45,807 nt of DNA. Source: Verrucomicrobiota bacterium. Its GTDB lineage: Bacteria > Verrucomicrobiota > Verrucomicrobiia > Limisphaerales > JACPZS01. Numbering within the stretch: position 1 is the first letter of the stretch; each line of letters opens with the position of its first letter. The translations under genes were made by a program, and so were the position numbers. Shown piece after piece: positions 23,265 through 32,300 of the stretch. The notes under the pieces were generated by a model, which worked only from the letters and a program-made list of their open reading frames with translations, was not told where the DNA came from and did no database searches. Where the stretch lies: assembly GCA_016195385.1 (NCBI GenBank), contig JACPZS010000088.1, positions 1 through 45,807 of the forward strand, in the 5' to 3' direction.

Positions 23265-23753
23265 ATGAACCAACGCCTTCAATTCCACCGGCTCGCCAGG
23301 AGCTTCATTTTATCGGCGGGTCTTGTCGCGGCGTTGACCGCAACCGGCGCCGCGCCCGTCGCGCAAACCGCCGCGTCGGTGACGAAAGCGCCGATCGTAA
23401 TTCCACAGTCGGTCTTTGTGGACGATTTGACCAAAGGCAAAGATCCGTTCTTTCCCGGCACGGTTCGCCGGGTCGATAAGACGGCCGTCGCGGCTGCTAC
23501 TGCGGCGAACACCACGGCCAATCCGGCAAAACCCAAGGTCGAACTGGTTCAGCTCAAAGGCATTCTCGACGGCGCCAACCGGCGTCTCGCGCTGATCAAC
23601 AACCACACTTTTGCTGCGGGCGAGCAGGCGGAAGTGAAGACGCTCTCGGGGAATCTCCGACTGCAATGCGTGGAGATTCGTGCCCATTCCGTCGTCGTCC
23701 TGCTAAACGGAGAAACGCAACGTCGGGAACTTCACCTCCATGAGAAACATTAA
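23265..23753 (+). CDS. PilP-like periplasmic secretin-linking protein
   Basis: The product has 162 residues with a signal peptide (about 1-30; FILSAGLVAALTATGAAP). After a Thr/Ala-rich linker comes VDDLTKGKDPFFPGTVRR, then a small beta domain, VELVQLKGILDGANRRLALI to VKTLSGNLRLQCVEIRAHSV. The phrase LKGI followed by ANRRLALINN is how PilP/GspC HR domains look. It probably bridges PilN/PilO to the N0 domain of the secretin. No lipobox cysteine is present, unlike classic PilP. The call depends on operon position and fold-like pattern more than on a signature motif. Confidence 0.65.
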   Translation: MNQRLQFHRLARSFILSAGLVAALTATGAAPVAQTAASVTKAPIVIPQSVFVDDLTKGKDPFFPGTVRRVDKTAVAAATAANTTANPAKPKVELVQLKGILDGANRRLALINNHTFAAGEQAEVKTLSGNLRLQCVEIRAHSVVVLLNGETQRRELHLHEKH

Positions 23754-23832
23754 CCGCGCGGTAAATTGCGCCGCGGTTCATTCCGCCGCCACCGGTCTTA
23801 ATTTTCGCGAAAGGATCCAATCACCCAATTGC

Positions 23833-25533
23833 ATGAAAACGAAACTTGCCCTCCTGGCGGTCGTCATTTTGAACTTCGCCCGCCCCGATTGCCCGGCGGA
23901 CGAGAACGCCGCCGCCGCGACTCCGCCAGTGGAGTCCACTTCGACTGCTCCCGCCGCGCCCGCGCCGGTGGAATTGGCGGCCGCGGAAACGTCGCCCGCC
24001 AGCACCAACGCCGTCGCCGAAACCAGGCCCGTGGAAAAGGCCGCTGCCAAACTTCCCGTGACGGCGGACGCCGGCGCCAGCACCAACGCCGCGATGGAAA
24101 TCGCGATGATCAACATGCCTGAGGCGCCGTTGACCGATGTGATCAGCACGCTCGCGCGCCAGGCGGGGATTAATTTCCAGTTCGATCCGCGAGTGACGGG
24201 CGGTGTCGGCCCGGATGGCAAACCGTTGCCGTTGCCGAATGTGTCGATTCGCTGGGAAAACGTGACCGCGATGCAGGCGCTCGAAGCCTTGCTGGCGAAT
24301 CACAGTCTCACGCTAATTCAAGATCCCAGAACCAAGATCGCACGCGTCACCATTAAAGATCCCGCCGCACCGGAGCCGTTGGTCACGCGAGTGATTCAAC
24401 TCAAGTACGCTTCGCCGACCAACATGGCGGCGGTTGTGCAACCGACTTTGGGCACGCGCAGCAAAGTTCTGCCTGATTCACGCACCAGCCGGCTCATCGT
24501 CCTGGCCACGGAAAAAGAAATGGAAGGTGTTGACACGCTCCTAAACCAACTGGATGTCGCGCCGCGGCAAGTGCTCATCGAAGCGCGCCTGCTGGAAACC
24601 GCGCGCAGCCCCTCCTCGATCAAAGGCATCGATTGGTCCGGCACCCTCCAAGCCCAGAATGTTTCTTTCGGCAATGGTCGCACCACCGGGAACACGACTC
24701 AAGTTTCGCCCGGAACGCCGACCACGACGACCACGACTTTGCCAAGTGGCCGGACGATCAGCACGACCGTTGCGAGTCCGGGAACCTCCGCCACGAGCCT
24801 GAGCACGCTCTTGGGCAATGGTGGCCTGAGTTTGAACACGGCGCGGGGACTTAATCCCGCCACCGCTTTCTTGAATGCGGACGGCATGAATGCCGTGCTG
24901 TCGTTCCTGAACAAGGACGCGGACACGACGGTGGTATCGCTGCCGCGCACCGTCACGCTGGATAATGAAAGGGCGCGTTTGGAAGTGACCCGCGCGTTCC
25001 CGATTTTCAAAACCACGCCGGGCACTTCGCAGACGCCGGCTGGATCGGAAATTACTTACACGAACCTGGGAACAATTTTGACAGTGACGCCGCGCATCTC
25101 GGCGAACAGCAATATCGCGCTGAAGGTTGTGCCCGAAGTTTCCAACATCGATTCCAAGGATCGCCAGGTGCAGAACGGCCAGGAGCAGACGGCCAATGTG
25201 TACGCGATCCGCCGCATTGAAACGCAGGTGATCATTCCCAGCGGCCATACGCTTGTCATGGGCGGGTTGATCAGCGACAGCTCTTCCAAATCGCAAACAA
25301 AAGTGCCGGTGCTGGGAGATTTGCCGGGCATCGGCCTGGCCTTTCGCAGCGATAGCAAGGTGCGCAACAAGTCCAACCTCCTGGTCTTTATCACTCCCAC
25401 CATTGTCGGAGATAATGATTTTCAAGAAACGGCGAACGTATTTTTGAAAACCAAAGTGCCTGAATATAAGGACAAGGAGGAGTCGCCGTGGGATACGGGC
25501 AAGCCGTACGACTGGAATTGGAAGCGGGAATAA
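23833..25533 (+). CDS. Secretin (PilQ/GspD-type outer-membrane channel)
   Basis: The ATG at 23833 starts a good signal peptide (MKTALNAR is the next gene; here MKTKLALLAVVILNFARP), giving 566 residues; a longer frame from 23740 would overlap the previous gene by 14 bp. After an Ala/Thr-rich linker come an STN/N0-like domain (MINMPEAPLTDVISTLARQA), an N1 domain (VIQLKYASPTNMAAVVQPTL) and a Ser/Thr/Gly-rich loop. The secretin core follows, with VVSLPRTVTLDN, IIPSGHTLVMGGLI and the hallmark VPVLGDLPGIGLAF, ending in NLLVFITPTIV. It forms a multimeric outer-membrane gate. The three giant exported proteins follow directly and are plausible clients. Confidence 0.92.
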   Translation: MKTKLALLAVVILNFARPDCPADENAAAATPPVESTSTAPAAPAPVELAAAETSPASTNAVAETRPVEKAAAKLPVTADAGASTNAAMEIAMINMPEAPLTDVISTLARQAGINFQFDPRVTGGVGPDGKPLPLPNVSIRWENVTAMQALEALLANHSLTLIQDPRTKIARVTIKDPAAPEPLVTRVIQLKYASPTNMAAVVQPTLGTRSKVLPDSRTSRLIVLATEKEMEGVDTLLNQLDVAPRQVLIEARLLETARSPSSIKGIDWSGTLQAQNVSFGNGRTTGNTTQVSPGTPTTTTTTLPSGRTISTTVASPGTSATSLSTLLGNGGLSLNTARGLNPATAFLNADGMNAVLSFLNKDADTTVVSLPRTVTLDNERARLEVTRAFPIFKTTPGTSQTPAGSEITYTNLGTILTVTPRISANSNIALKVVPEVSNIDSKDRQVQNGQEQTANVYAIRRIETQVIIPSGHTLVMGGLISDSSSKSQTKVPVLGDLPGIGLAFRSDSKVRNKSNLLVFITPTIVGDNDFQETANVFLKTKVPEYKDKEESPWDTGKPYDWNWKRE

Positions 25534-25571
25534 ACGCGCCGCCGGACGTGTACTCGAATCCTTTGCTCACT

Positions 25572-28500
25572 ATGAAAACCGCACTGAATGCCCGCAGCGC
25601 GCCTGGTCCCCGGCGGATGGCTTCGCCTCCGATCTGGTTCAATTTGTTGCTCGTCGCGGGCGTGTTGTTTTGTGCCGCTGGCGTGCGCGCTCAAGTCGTG
25701 GTGAAAACCATCGGCGGTGGGCCAGTGGTCGCTGGTGGCCCCGCGAGCGGCTTCGCCAACGGACAAACTTTGGAGCAGTCGCAGTTCAACAACCCGTACG
25801 CTTGTGCGATTGACGCCAATCGCAACCTGTTTGTGGCTGACCGCGACAACGGACAAATCCGCCGGCTCGATCTGAGCGGCGATCGCGCCACCACTTATCT
25901 CAGCGGTCTGGCGCAGCCGGTGGCGGTGGCTTTGGACGCGGACAACAATCTTTACGTCGGATGTCAGGGCGATGGAACGGTGCGCATGTTCGACCGTTTC
26001 TCGAATCCGATTTCCATCGTGAGCGGGTTTGCCAATCTTTCGGCCATTGCCATTGGAGGGACGAATGTATTTGTTACGGAGCTGGGCGGCGCGCTTAAGA
26101 AAATTTCTCCCAACGGAACCGTCAACGTTGTGACGAACGGCTGGGCGCAGCCGCGTGGTGTCGCGGTGATGGATGATCGCACAGTTGCCATCAGCGAAAA
26201 CCACGCGATTCGCCGGTTGGATTTGCTCACACTGCGGGCTGATTATCTGGCCGGAACAAATTTCCCCGGCTTCACAAACGGGCCGGCCTACCTCGCCAAA
26301 TTCAATCAGCCTCATCAAATCGCGCGTGCTCCCAACGGCAACCTGGTCGTGGCGGATCGTCTGAATCACCGTGTGCGGCTCGTCGACGCGAACGGTTTGA
26401 CGACGACGCTCTATGGAATCAAACCCGCGGAGTGGGCCTCGGATTATCCGGGCTGGGAAGATGGCTCGACGGAATTTGCGGAGGCGCGCGAACCAGTCGG
26501 TGTCGCGGTCGCTGGTGACGGCACAGTTTACACGACGGAAGTTTTTTATCACCTCGTCCGTTCCGTTGGCAATGCGGTGCAAGGGACAAACGCCACCAAT
26601 GTCGTCGTGGCTCCCGTGATCAATCCCGCCGGCGCGGCGACGAACAATCCCGTGCTCGTCATTCTTTCGTCTTCGACTCCCGGCGCGCAGTTGTATTGGA
26701 CAATTGACGACACACTGCCTTCGCCCGCCAACGGCACGCTTTACAATGGCCCGTTCCGACTCGGCACGAACGGCACGTTGCTCGTGAAGGCATTCAAAAG
26801 CGGCTTCCTCGAAAGCGAAGTCGCCAGCGCAGTCTTCGATCTCACGGTCGCGACACCGGTTCTCGTCCCGCTTGGGTCCGTCGCAAACAATCCGGTGACG
26901 GTCACGCTGACATCGGCGACGACAGGCGCAGAGCTTTATTGGACGATTGATGGCACGGAGCCGACTCCAACGAACGGCACGCTCTACACGGAGCCGTTCG
27001 TGTTGGCGGCCAGCGGTAATTTCAAGGTGAAGGGTTATCGGCGGGGCTTCCAGCCGAGTGCGACCGTGAGTGCCGAATTCGATTTTGCGGTGACGGCTCC
27101 AAAGATTTCTCCTAGCGGCGGCGCGAGTATCAACTCGGTCACCGTCGAACTGTCTTCGACGACCAGTGGCGCCGAGTTGCGCTACACGTTGGATGGCTCG
27201 GCGCCGAGCACGATGAGCGCCCTTTACGCGGGGCCGTTTAAGTTGACGACGAATGCCGTTGTCACCGCCGTGGGATTCCGCGCTGGCTTCGCGAATTCAC
27301 CCGCGGTCTCCACCTCCTACATTGTGCAGGTGGACACGCCGGTGATGTCGCCCAGTGAAGGCTTTTTCCCGGATGGCGCGACGGTGTCGTTTTCGGTGAC
27401 ACGGTCAGATGCCAAAATTTATTACACGTTGAATGGCGATGACCCGACGCTCAATGACAAACCGTACTCGGGTCCGTTTCGGGTTTTCAGTCTTGGCTCC
27501 GACCTCCGGGCCGTGCGGGCGCGCGCTTTTGCCCCGAACGCGGAACCGAGCGCCGTTGTCAGCGGCCAGCCGGTGAAGGAAAACGCCATCGGCCTTCCGC
27601 GCGATGTCGTCGCCGGGATTGGCTCCACGATTGTGTTGCCCGTCGTGGTGAACCTGCAGACGAACACCGTGCTGCGCTCGTTACAGTTCCGCTTTGAAGT
27701 CTCGCCGCTCAACGCCACGACCCCCGCGCTCACCACTGCGATGCGCGCGTTGGACATTCGGACGAATGATTTCATTCCCGTCGCGGGTGCCGCGGAGCCA
27801 GGCAAGATCGCTCTCTACAGTTATGCGCCCTATGCCGTGGATGCGACGAGCGGGCTGGTGATTTCGGCGATCGGCACGAACGCAAATTTTGCGGCGAAGC
27901 AATTTGGCACTGTGGCTTTGCTCGCGGTGCCCATTCCGGCCAATGCCAAACCCGGTGACGCTTACAAGTTGGACATTCTCCAACCGTCCGGCACTTCCGA
28001 CGGTCAGCAGGATCGCGTCGAGCTGGCGACCATGCCTTCACGAACGATCACGGTGAAGAATGTTCCCTACCTGGCTGGCGATTCCTCCTACAGCGGTTGG
28101 TATAATGCAGGCGATTTTGGCAATGGCGATCTGGACAACAGTGACGTCAACAACGCCTTCATCGCTTCGCTTGGCGTGCGGGTGCCGTTCGATTTCAGCG
28201 ACCTGTTCAACGCGATGGATGTGTTTCCCGACGACACGGCGAGCAATCCTGGTGGCGATGGACAAATTCGATTCCTGGACTGGCAGCGGATTTTGTATCG
28301 CTCGCTGCGGCTCAGTTCCAACAACTGGTCGCGCTCGTGGAGCGCGGGCGGCGTGCGCGCGACTGTTTCTACTGGCGCTTTGAAAGGGCTGGCAAATTAT
28401 CCGGCCACGGCCATCTCGCGGCTGCCCGGAGAAGTGTGGACACGGCCCGCGCTCATCTGCGCCGGTTCGGTGGCCAACGCGAATCCCGACTCGGTCGTGG

Positions 28501-29276
28501 AGCTTCCCATCTCTGTGAAAGTGATGCCGGGCGCTTCCTTGTCCGGCTTGCAATTCCGCGTGGTGCTGGCTTCGTCGGCGGGCACGCCGCCGATTCGACA
28601 ACCCATTTCGTTTGTGCCGGCGCTGGGCGTGCCGGCACCGCGCTCGCTGGATGGCTTGCCGTCCGATCAAGTCGCTTGCGCGTGGAGCCTCGAAGCCTTC
28701 AACCCGCCGCTGGAAGGCAGCACCGTCCTGGGCGTGATCCGCTTTCGCACGCCGGTCAACGCGACGTTTGCGAGTTGTTACATGGCGACGTTTGCGAATG
28801 CCGATGGCTCGCCGGACGCGGAAACGCAGTACGATTTTGAAACCCGGCCGGGCTGCGCCTGGATTCAGACGCCCGTGCCGGCGTTCTCGGAAATCATTTC
28901 GGTGGAATGGAAGACCAATTTCTTCGGCAGTGCGGCCAGTCCGGCGGCCGATCCAATGGCCGATCCCGATCAAGATGGCATTCCGAACTGGGCCGAGTAT
29001 CTCGCCGGAACTAACCCGACGGATGCTCATTCGCGTCTGGAGTTGCTCCCGGTATCGCAAATTGCGGATGCCGCCACGGGCGGCTTCAAACTTCGCTGGC
29101 TTTCCGCGCCCGGCAAATCGTATGTCGTGGAATGTGCTCCGGATCGTTTGGGCACCAACAACTGGCGCGCGATCGCCTCGGACATCGCCGGGACGGGCGA
29201 GTTCCTCGAATACATTGATCCGAAACTAAATCACCCGGCGCAATTCTACCGGGTGCGGGTCTCGACTCAGCCTTGA
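25572..29276 (+). CDS. Giant modular exported protein 1 (NHL, 4 chitobiase-type repeats, cohesin/dockerin-like)
   Basis: The ATG at 25572 (MKTALNARSAP) leads to a signal peptide ending GVRAQ (about residue 41); the earlier frame start at 25488 lies inside the secretin gene. The product has 1234 residues. Order: NHL-type propeller (about 45-340; LFVADRDNGQIRRLDL), four chitobiase/beta-hexosaminidase C-terminal-type repeats (347-667; ELYWTIDGTEPTPTNGTLY), a cohesin-like beta domain (about 685-820) and a dockerin-like pair (GDLDNSDVNNAF and GDGQIRFLDWQRIL, about 843-910). A second beta domain, a calcium-type hinge DPDQDGIPNWAEYLAGTNP and a final domain ending QFYRVRVSTQP complete it. It is probably secreted or surface-displayed. 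Adhesion or matrix function is inference; no catalytic residues are evident. Confidence 0.85.
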   Translation: MKTALNARSAPGPRRMASPPIWFNLLLVAGVLFCAAGVRAQVVVKTIGGGPVVAGGPASGFANGQTLEQSQFNNPYACAIDANRNLFVADRDNGQIRRLDLSGDRATTYLSGLAQPVAVALDADNNLYVGCQGDGTVRMFDRFSNPISIVSGFANLSAIAIGGTNVFVTELGGALKKISPNGTVNVVTNGWAQPRGVAVMDDRTVAISENHAIRRLDLLTLRADYLAGTNFPGFTNGPAYLAKFNQPHQIARAPNGNLVVADRLNHRVRLVDANGLTTTLYGIKPAEWASDYPGWEDGSTEFAEAREPVGVAVAGDGTVYTTEVFYHLVRSVGNAVQGTNATNVVVAPVINPAGAATNNPVLVILSSSTPGAQLYWTIDDTLPSPANGTLYNGPFRLGTNGTLLVKAFKSGFLESEVASAVFDLTVATPVLVPLGSVANNPVTVTLTSATTGAELYWTIDGTEPTPTNGTLYTEPFVLAASGNFKVKGYRRGFQPSATVSAEFDFAVTAPKISPSGGASINSVTVELSSTTSGAELRYTLDGSAPSTMSALYAGPFKLTTNAVVTAVGFRAGFANSPAVSTSYIVQVDTPVMSPSEGFFPDGATVSFSVTRSDAKIYYTLNGDDPTLNDKPYSGPFRVFSLGSDLRAVRARAFAPNAEPSAVVSGQPVKENAIGLPRDVVAGIGSTIVLPVVVNLQTNTVLRSLQFRFEVSPLNATTPALTTAMRALDIRTNDFIPVAGAAEPGKIALYSYAPYAVDATSGLVISAIGTNANFAAKQFGTVALLAVPIPANAKPGDAYKLDILQPSGTSDGQQDRVELATMPSRTITVKNVPYLAGDSSYSGWYNAGDFGNGDLDNSDVNNAFIASLGVRVPFDFSDLFNAMDVFPDDTASNPGGDGQIRFLDWQRILYRSLRLSSNNWSRSWSAGGVRATVSTGALKGLANYPATAISRLPGEVWTRPALICAGSVANANPDSVVELPISVKVMPGASLSGLQFRVVLASSAGTPPIRQPISFVPALGVPAPRSLDGLPSDQVACAWSLEAFNPPLEGSTVLGVIRFRTPVNATFASCYMATFANADGSPDAETQYDFETRPGCAWIQTPVPAFSEIISVEWKTNFFGSAASPAADPMADPDQDGIPNWAEYLAGTNPTDAHSRLELLPVSQIADAATGGFKLRWLSAPGKSYVVECAPDRLGTNNWRAIASDIAGTGEFLEYIDPKLNHPAQFYRVRVSTQP
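26610..27573 (+). repeat. Four tandem chitobiase-type repeats in giant protein 1
   Basis: There are four units of about 80 residues (240 bp), each with the pattern P-x-I/V-x-P-x-G, then a W/YTIDG-x-x-P strand, LY-x-GPF, and K-x-x-G-F/Y. The last unit is the most diverged and abuts the cohesin-like domain. Confidence 0.85.
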
Positions 29277-29300
29277 TTTCTGGAACCTCGAAAATTCCTC

Positions 29301-32300
29301 ATGCTTATGAAAATAAAGTCAAACATCGGCATCTTGGTCCTGCTCTCGTGGGCGACGCTGGCCGGCGCGCAAACGGTGGAGACGGTGACAACGAACGGGC
29401 TGTTCGAGCCGTACGCGGTGGCCGTCGATTTGTCCACCAACGTCTATTATTTCACGGACAGCGCTGACAGCAGCATCATGCGCTACGACACGTCCAAGGA
29501 CGAATTGACCACTTTGGTCACGTTCCTTGATGTGACCAATCACTTCGCCGGGTTCCCTCAAGGCATTGTTTTGTCTCGCGGTGGGCTGGTGGTGTCCGAC
29601 TACGCCAATCACGCGCTCTACCAAGTTAGTTTCGACGGTGATGTGACGGTGCTGGCCGGAGGAATCCGTGGTTTTGCCGATGGCGGTTTGAGCACGGCGC
29701 GATTCAATTCACCCTCCGGGTTGGCTGTGGACGACGCGGGCAATATCTACATCGCGGATGTGAAAAACAGTGTCATTCGCCGCCTGGCTCCGGACGACAC
29801 GGTGACGACGTTTGCAAAAGGCTTTTATGAACCTGCCGGCGTAGCTGTGGGGAATGGCGGTCAGTTATATGTGACTGATACCCGAAATCATACTATCAAG
29901 GTCGTGCAACCTGACGGGAGTGTTTCGCTCATCGCTGGACGACCGGGGTACGCTGGAGCCGATGACGGGGTGGGCAGCGTTGCCAGTTTCAATGCGCCGC
30001 GTGGCTTGCTCTGGGTTGGTGGCGACACGGGCCTGCTGGTGAGCGATTCGGGCAACAACACTATTCGCCGGGTTTACTTCAAAGCCGGACAGTGGCGTGT
30101 GGAAACTTTTGCGGGCCTTCCAGGCGAGCCCGGCTATGCGAACGGCGATTTGATTGCCGCGCGTTTCAATTCGCCCCTTGGTCTCGCGGTCGATGGGGAA
30201 GGCTCCATCGTTCTCGCCGATCTTTACAACAACGCGTTGCGGCGCATCAAACGCGTCGTGCCGCCGTTGCCGTTGGTTTCGCCCCTCGGCGGGAGTTTCA
30301 GCAACGCCGTCAGCATCGCGATGACCAGTGCGGCACCCAACACGCTCTTCTACTACACGACCGATGGCACCGCGCCGAATCCGCTGTCTTTCTCGACGCC
30401 GGCGAATCTCAGTTTCGACGGTGGCCCGGTAATATTGGCAGTTCGTGGCGTGTCCCCGGATTTCGCCACGAGCGGCGTGGTGAGCAACAATTACTCGTTC
30501 TTTGTCGATCCGCTGACGCTTTCCATCATCGGCGGCACGTTTACGAACGATGTGGCTTTGAAAATCTCCACGCTCACTTCCAACGCGGTCATCCGCGTCA
30601 CCACCGACGGCTCCGTGCCGCAGACCAACAGTCCGGTGTGGAGTGATCGCGTGTTGAGCGCAAACGGGCCTCTCGTCGTGCGCGGGTTTCGCGAGGGCTA
30701 TGCGCCGACGCCAGCCGTGAGCAACTATTTCAATTTCGTTGTCGCTGTGCCCACCATCACTCCCAGTGGCGCGACGACCAATGATTCCGTTCTCATCGCG
30801 CTGACCACTGACACGTTGGGCGCGAATTTGTACTGGACCATCGACAAGTCCGACCCGACGACTGGCAGCACGCTCTACACCGGCCCGTTCCTCTTGCAAA
30901 CCAACGGCACCTTGAAGGTCAAGGGATTCAAGAATGGATACACCGCCAGCGCCGTTGCGAGCGCTGACTTCAACCTTACTGTTTCCACGCCGACGATCGT
31001 GCCCGCCGGGGTCGCCACGAACAACGCCGTCACGGTAGCTTTCATCGAGGCTACGCCCAATGCAAAACTGTATTGGACGATTGACGGAACGGAACCAACA
31101 CCCGCCAGCACTTTGTATAGCGGGCCTTTCACGCTCGGCACGAACGGGACGCTCAAAGTCAAAGGCTTTCGCAACGGTTTCGTCGCGAGCGCGACGGCCA
31201 GCGCGGACTTCAATTTCACCGCTGCGGCGCCAGTGATTTCTCCCGCCAGCGCGGCGAGTGATAACGTGGTCACGGTCACGCTCGCATCGGTCACGCTCGG
31301 CGCGGATATTTATTGGACGATTGACGGCAATGAGCCAAGCACAGCCAGCGCGCGTTATACCGCTCCGTTCTCGCTGGCTCAATCGGGCACATTGAAGGCG
31401 AAAGCCTTCAAGGCTGGATTCGTCGCCAGCGCGACTACGAGCGGCGATTTTCACTTCACGGTGGCCACTCCCGTGGTCAAGCCCAGCGGGGCTGCGTCGA
31501 ACAATCCATTACTGGTCACGGTGACTTCCACCACAGCAGGCGCGCAATTTTTCTGGACCATCGACGGTTCGGATCCTTCGCCAAGCAACGGCACGCCTTA
31601 TACGGCCCCGTTTACGCTCGCGACGAACGGCACGTTCAAAGTGCGCGGGTTCCGGAACGGATTTGCCGACAGTCAAATCGCCAGCGCGGTGTTCAACCTG
31701 ACGACTGGCAGCCCGGTCATCTCGCCCAACGGCGCGATCAGCAATGACGTGGTTCCCATTACGCTCGCTTCGCCAACTGTCGGCGCTCAACTTTTCTGGA
31801 CCATCGACGGTTCCGAGCCGACGACAACCAGCACCCTTTACGCGGGCACGTTTTCGCTGGGCACGAATGGCACGCTGAAAGTCAAAGCGTTCAGAGATGG
31901 CTTCGTGGATAGCACGACAAGCAGCGCGAATTTCAACCTCACGGTTTCGGCTCCGATCATCGCACCTGGCAGCGCGGCGAGTGACAACGCGGTCAATGTC
32001 GCGCTCGCGTCGGCCACGCCGGGCGCACGGCTCTTTTGGACGATTGATGGCGCCGAACCCACGTCCGCGAGCACGCTTTACGCCGGCCCCTTCGCGCTCG
32101 GCACCAACGGCACGCTCAAAGTCAAAGCGTTCAAGAATGGTTTTGTGGACAGCGCGACCACGAGCGGAAATTTCAGTTTGATCGCCGCGCCTCCGGTGCT
32201 GACTCCGACTTCAGGCACCAATATCAACACGGTTACGGTCGCAATGACGACCAGGACCGCGAATGCGAATTTGTATTTCACCACAGACGGTTCCGAACCT

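Noticed and set aside
29865-31454. 529-codon minus-strand frame opposite giant protein 2
   Set aside because: Arg/Glu-rich shadow of repetitive GC-rich coding sequence; the plus strand has clear NHL and chitobiase-type domains.
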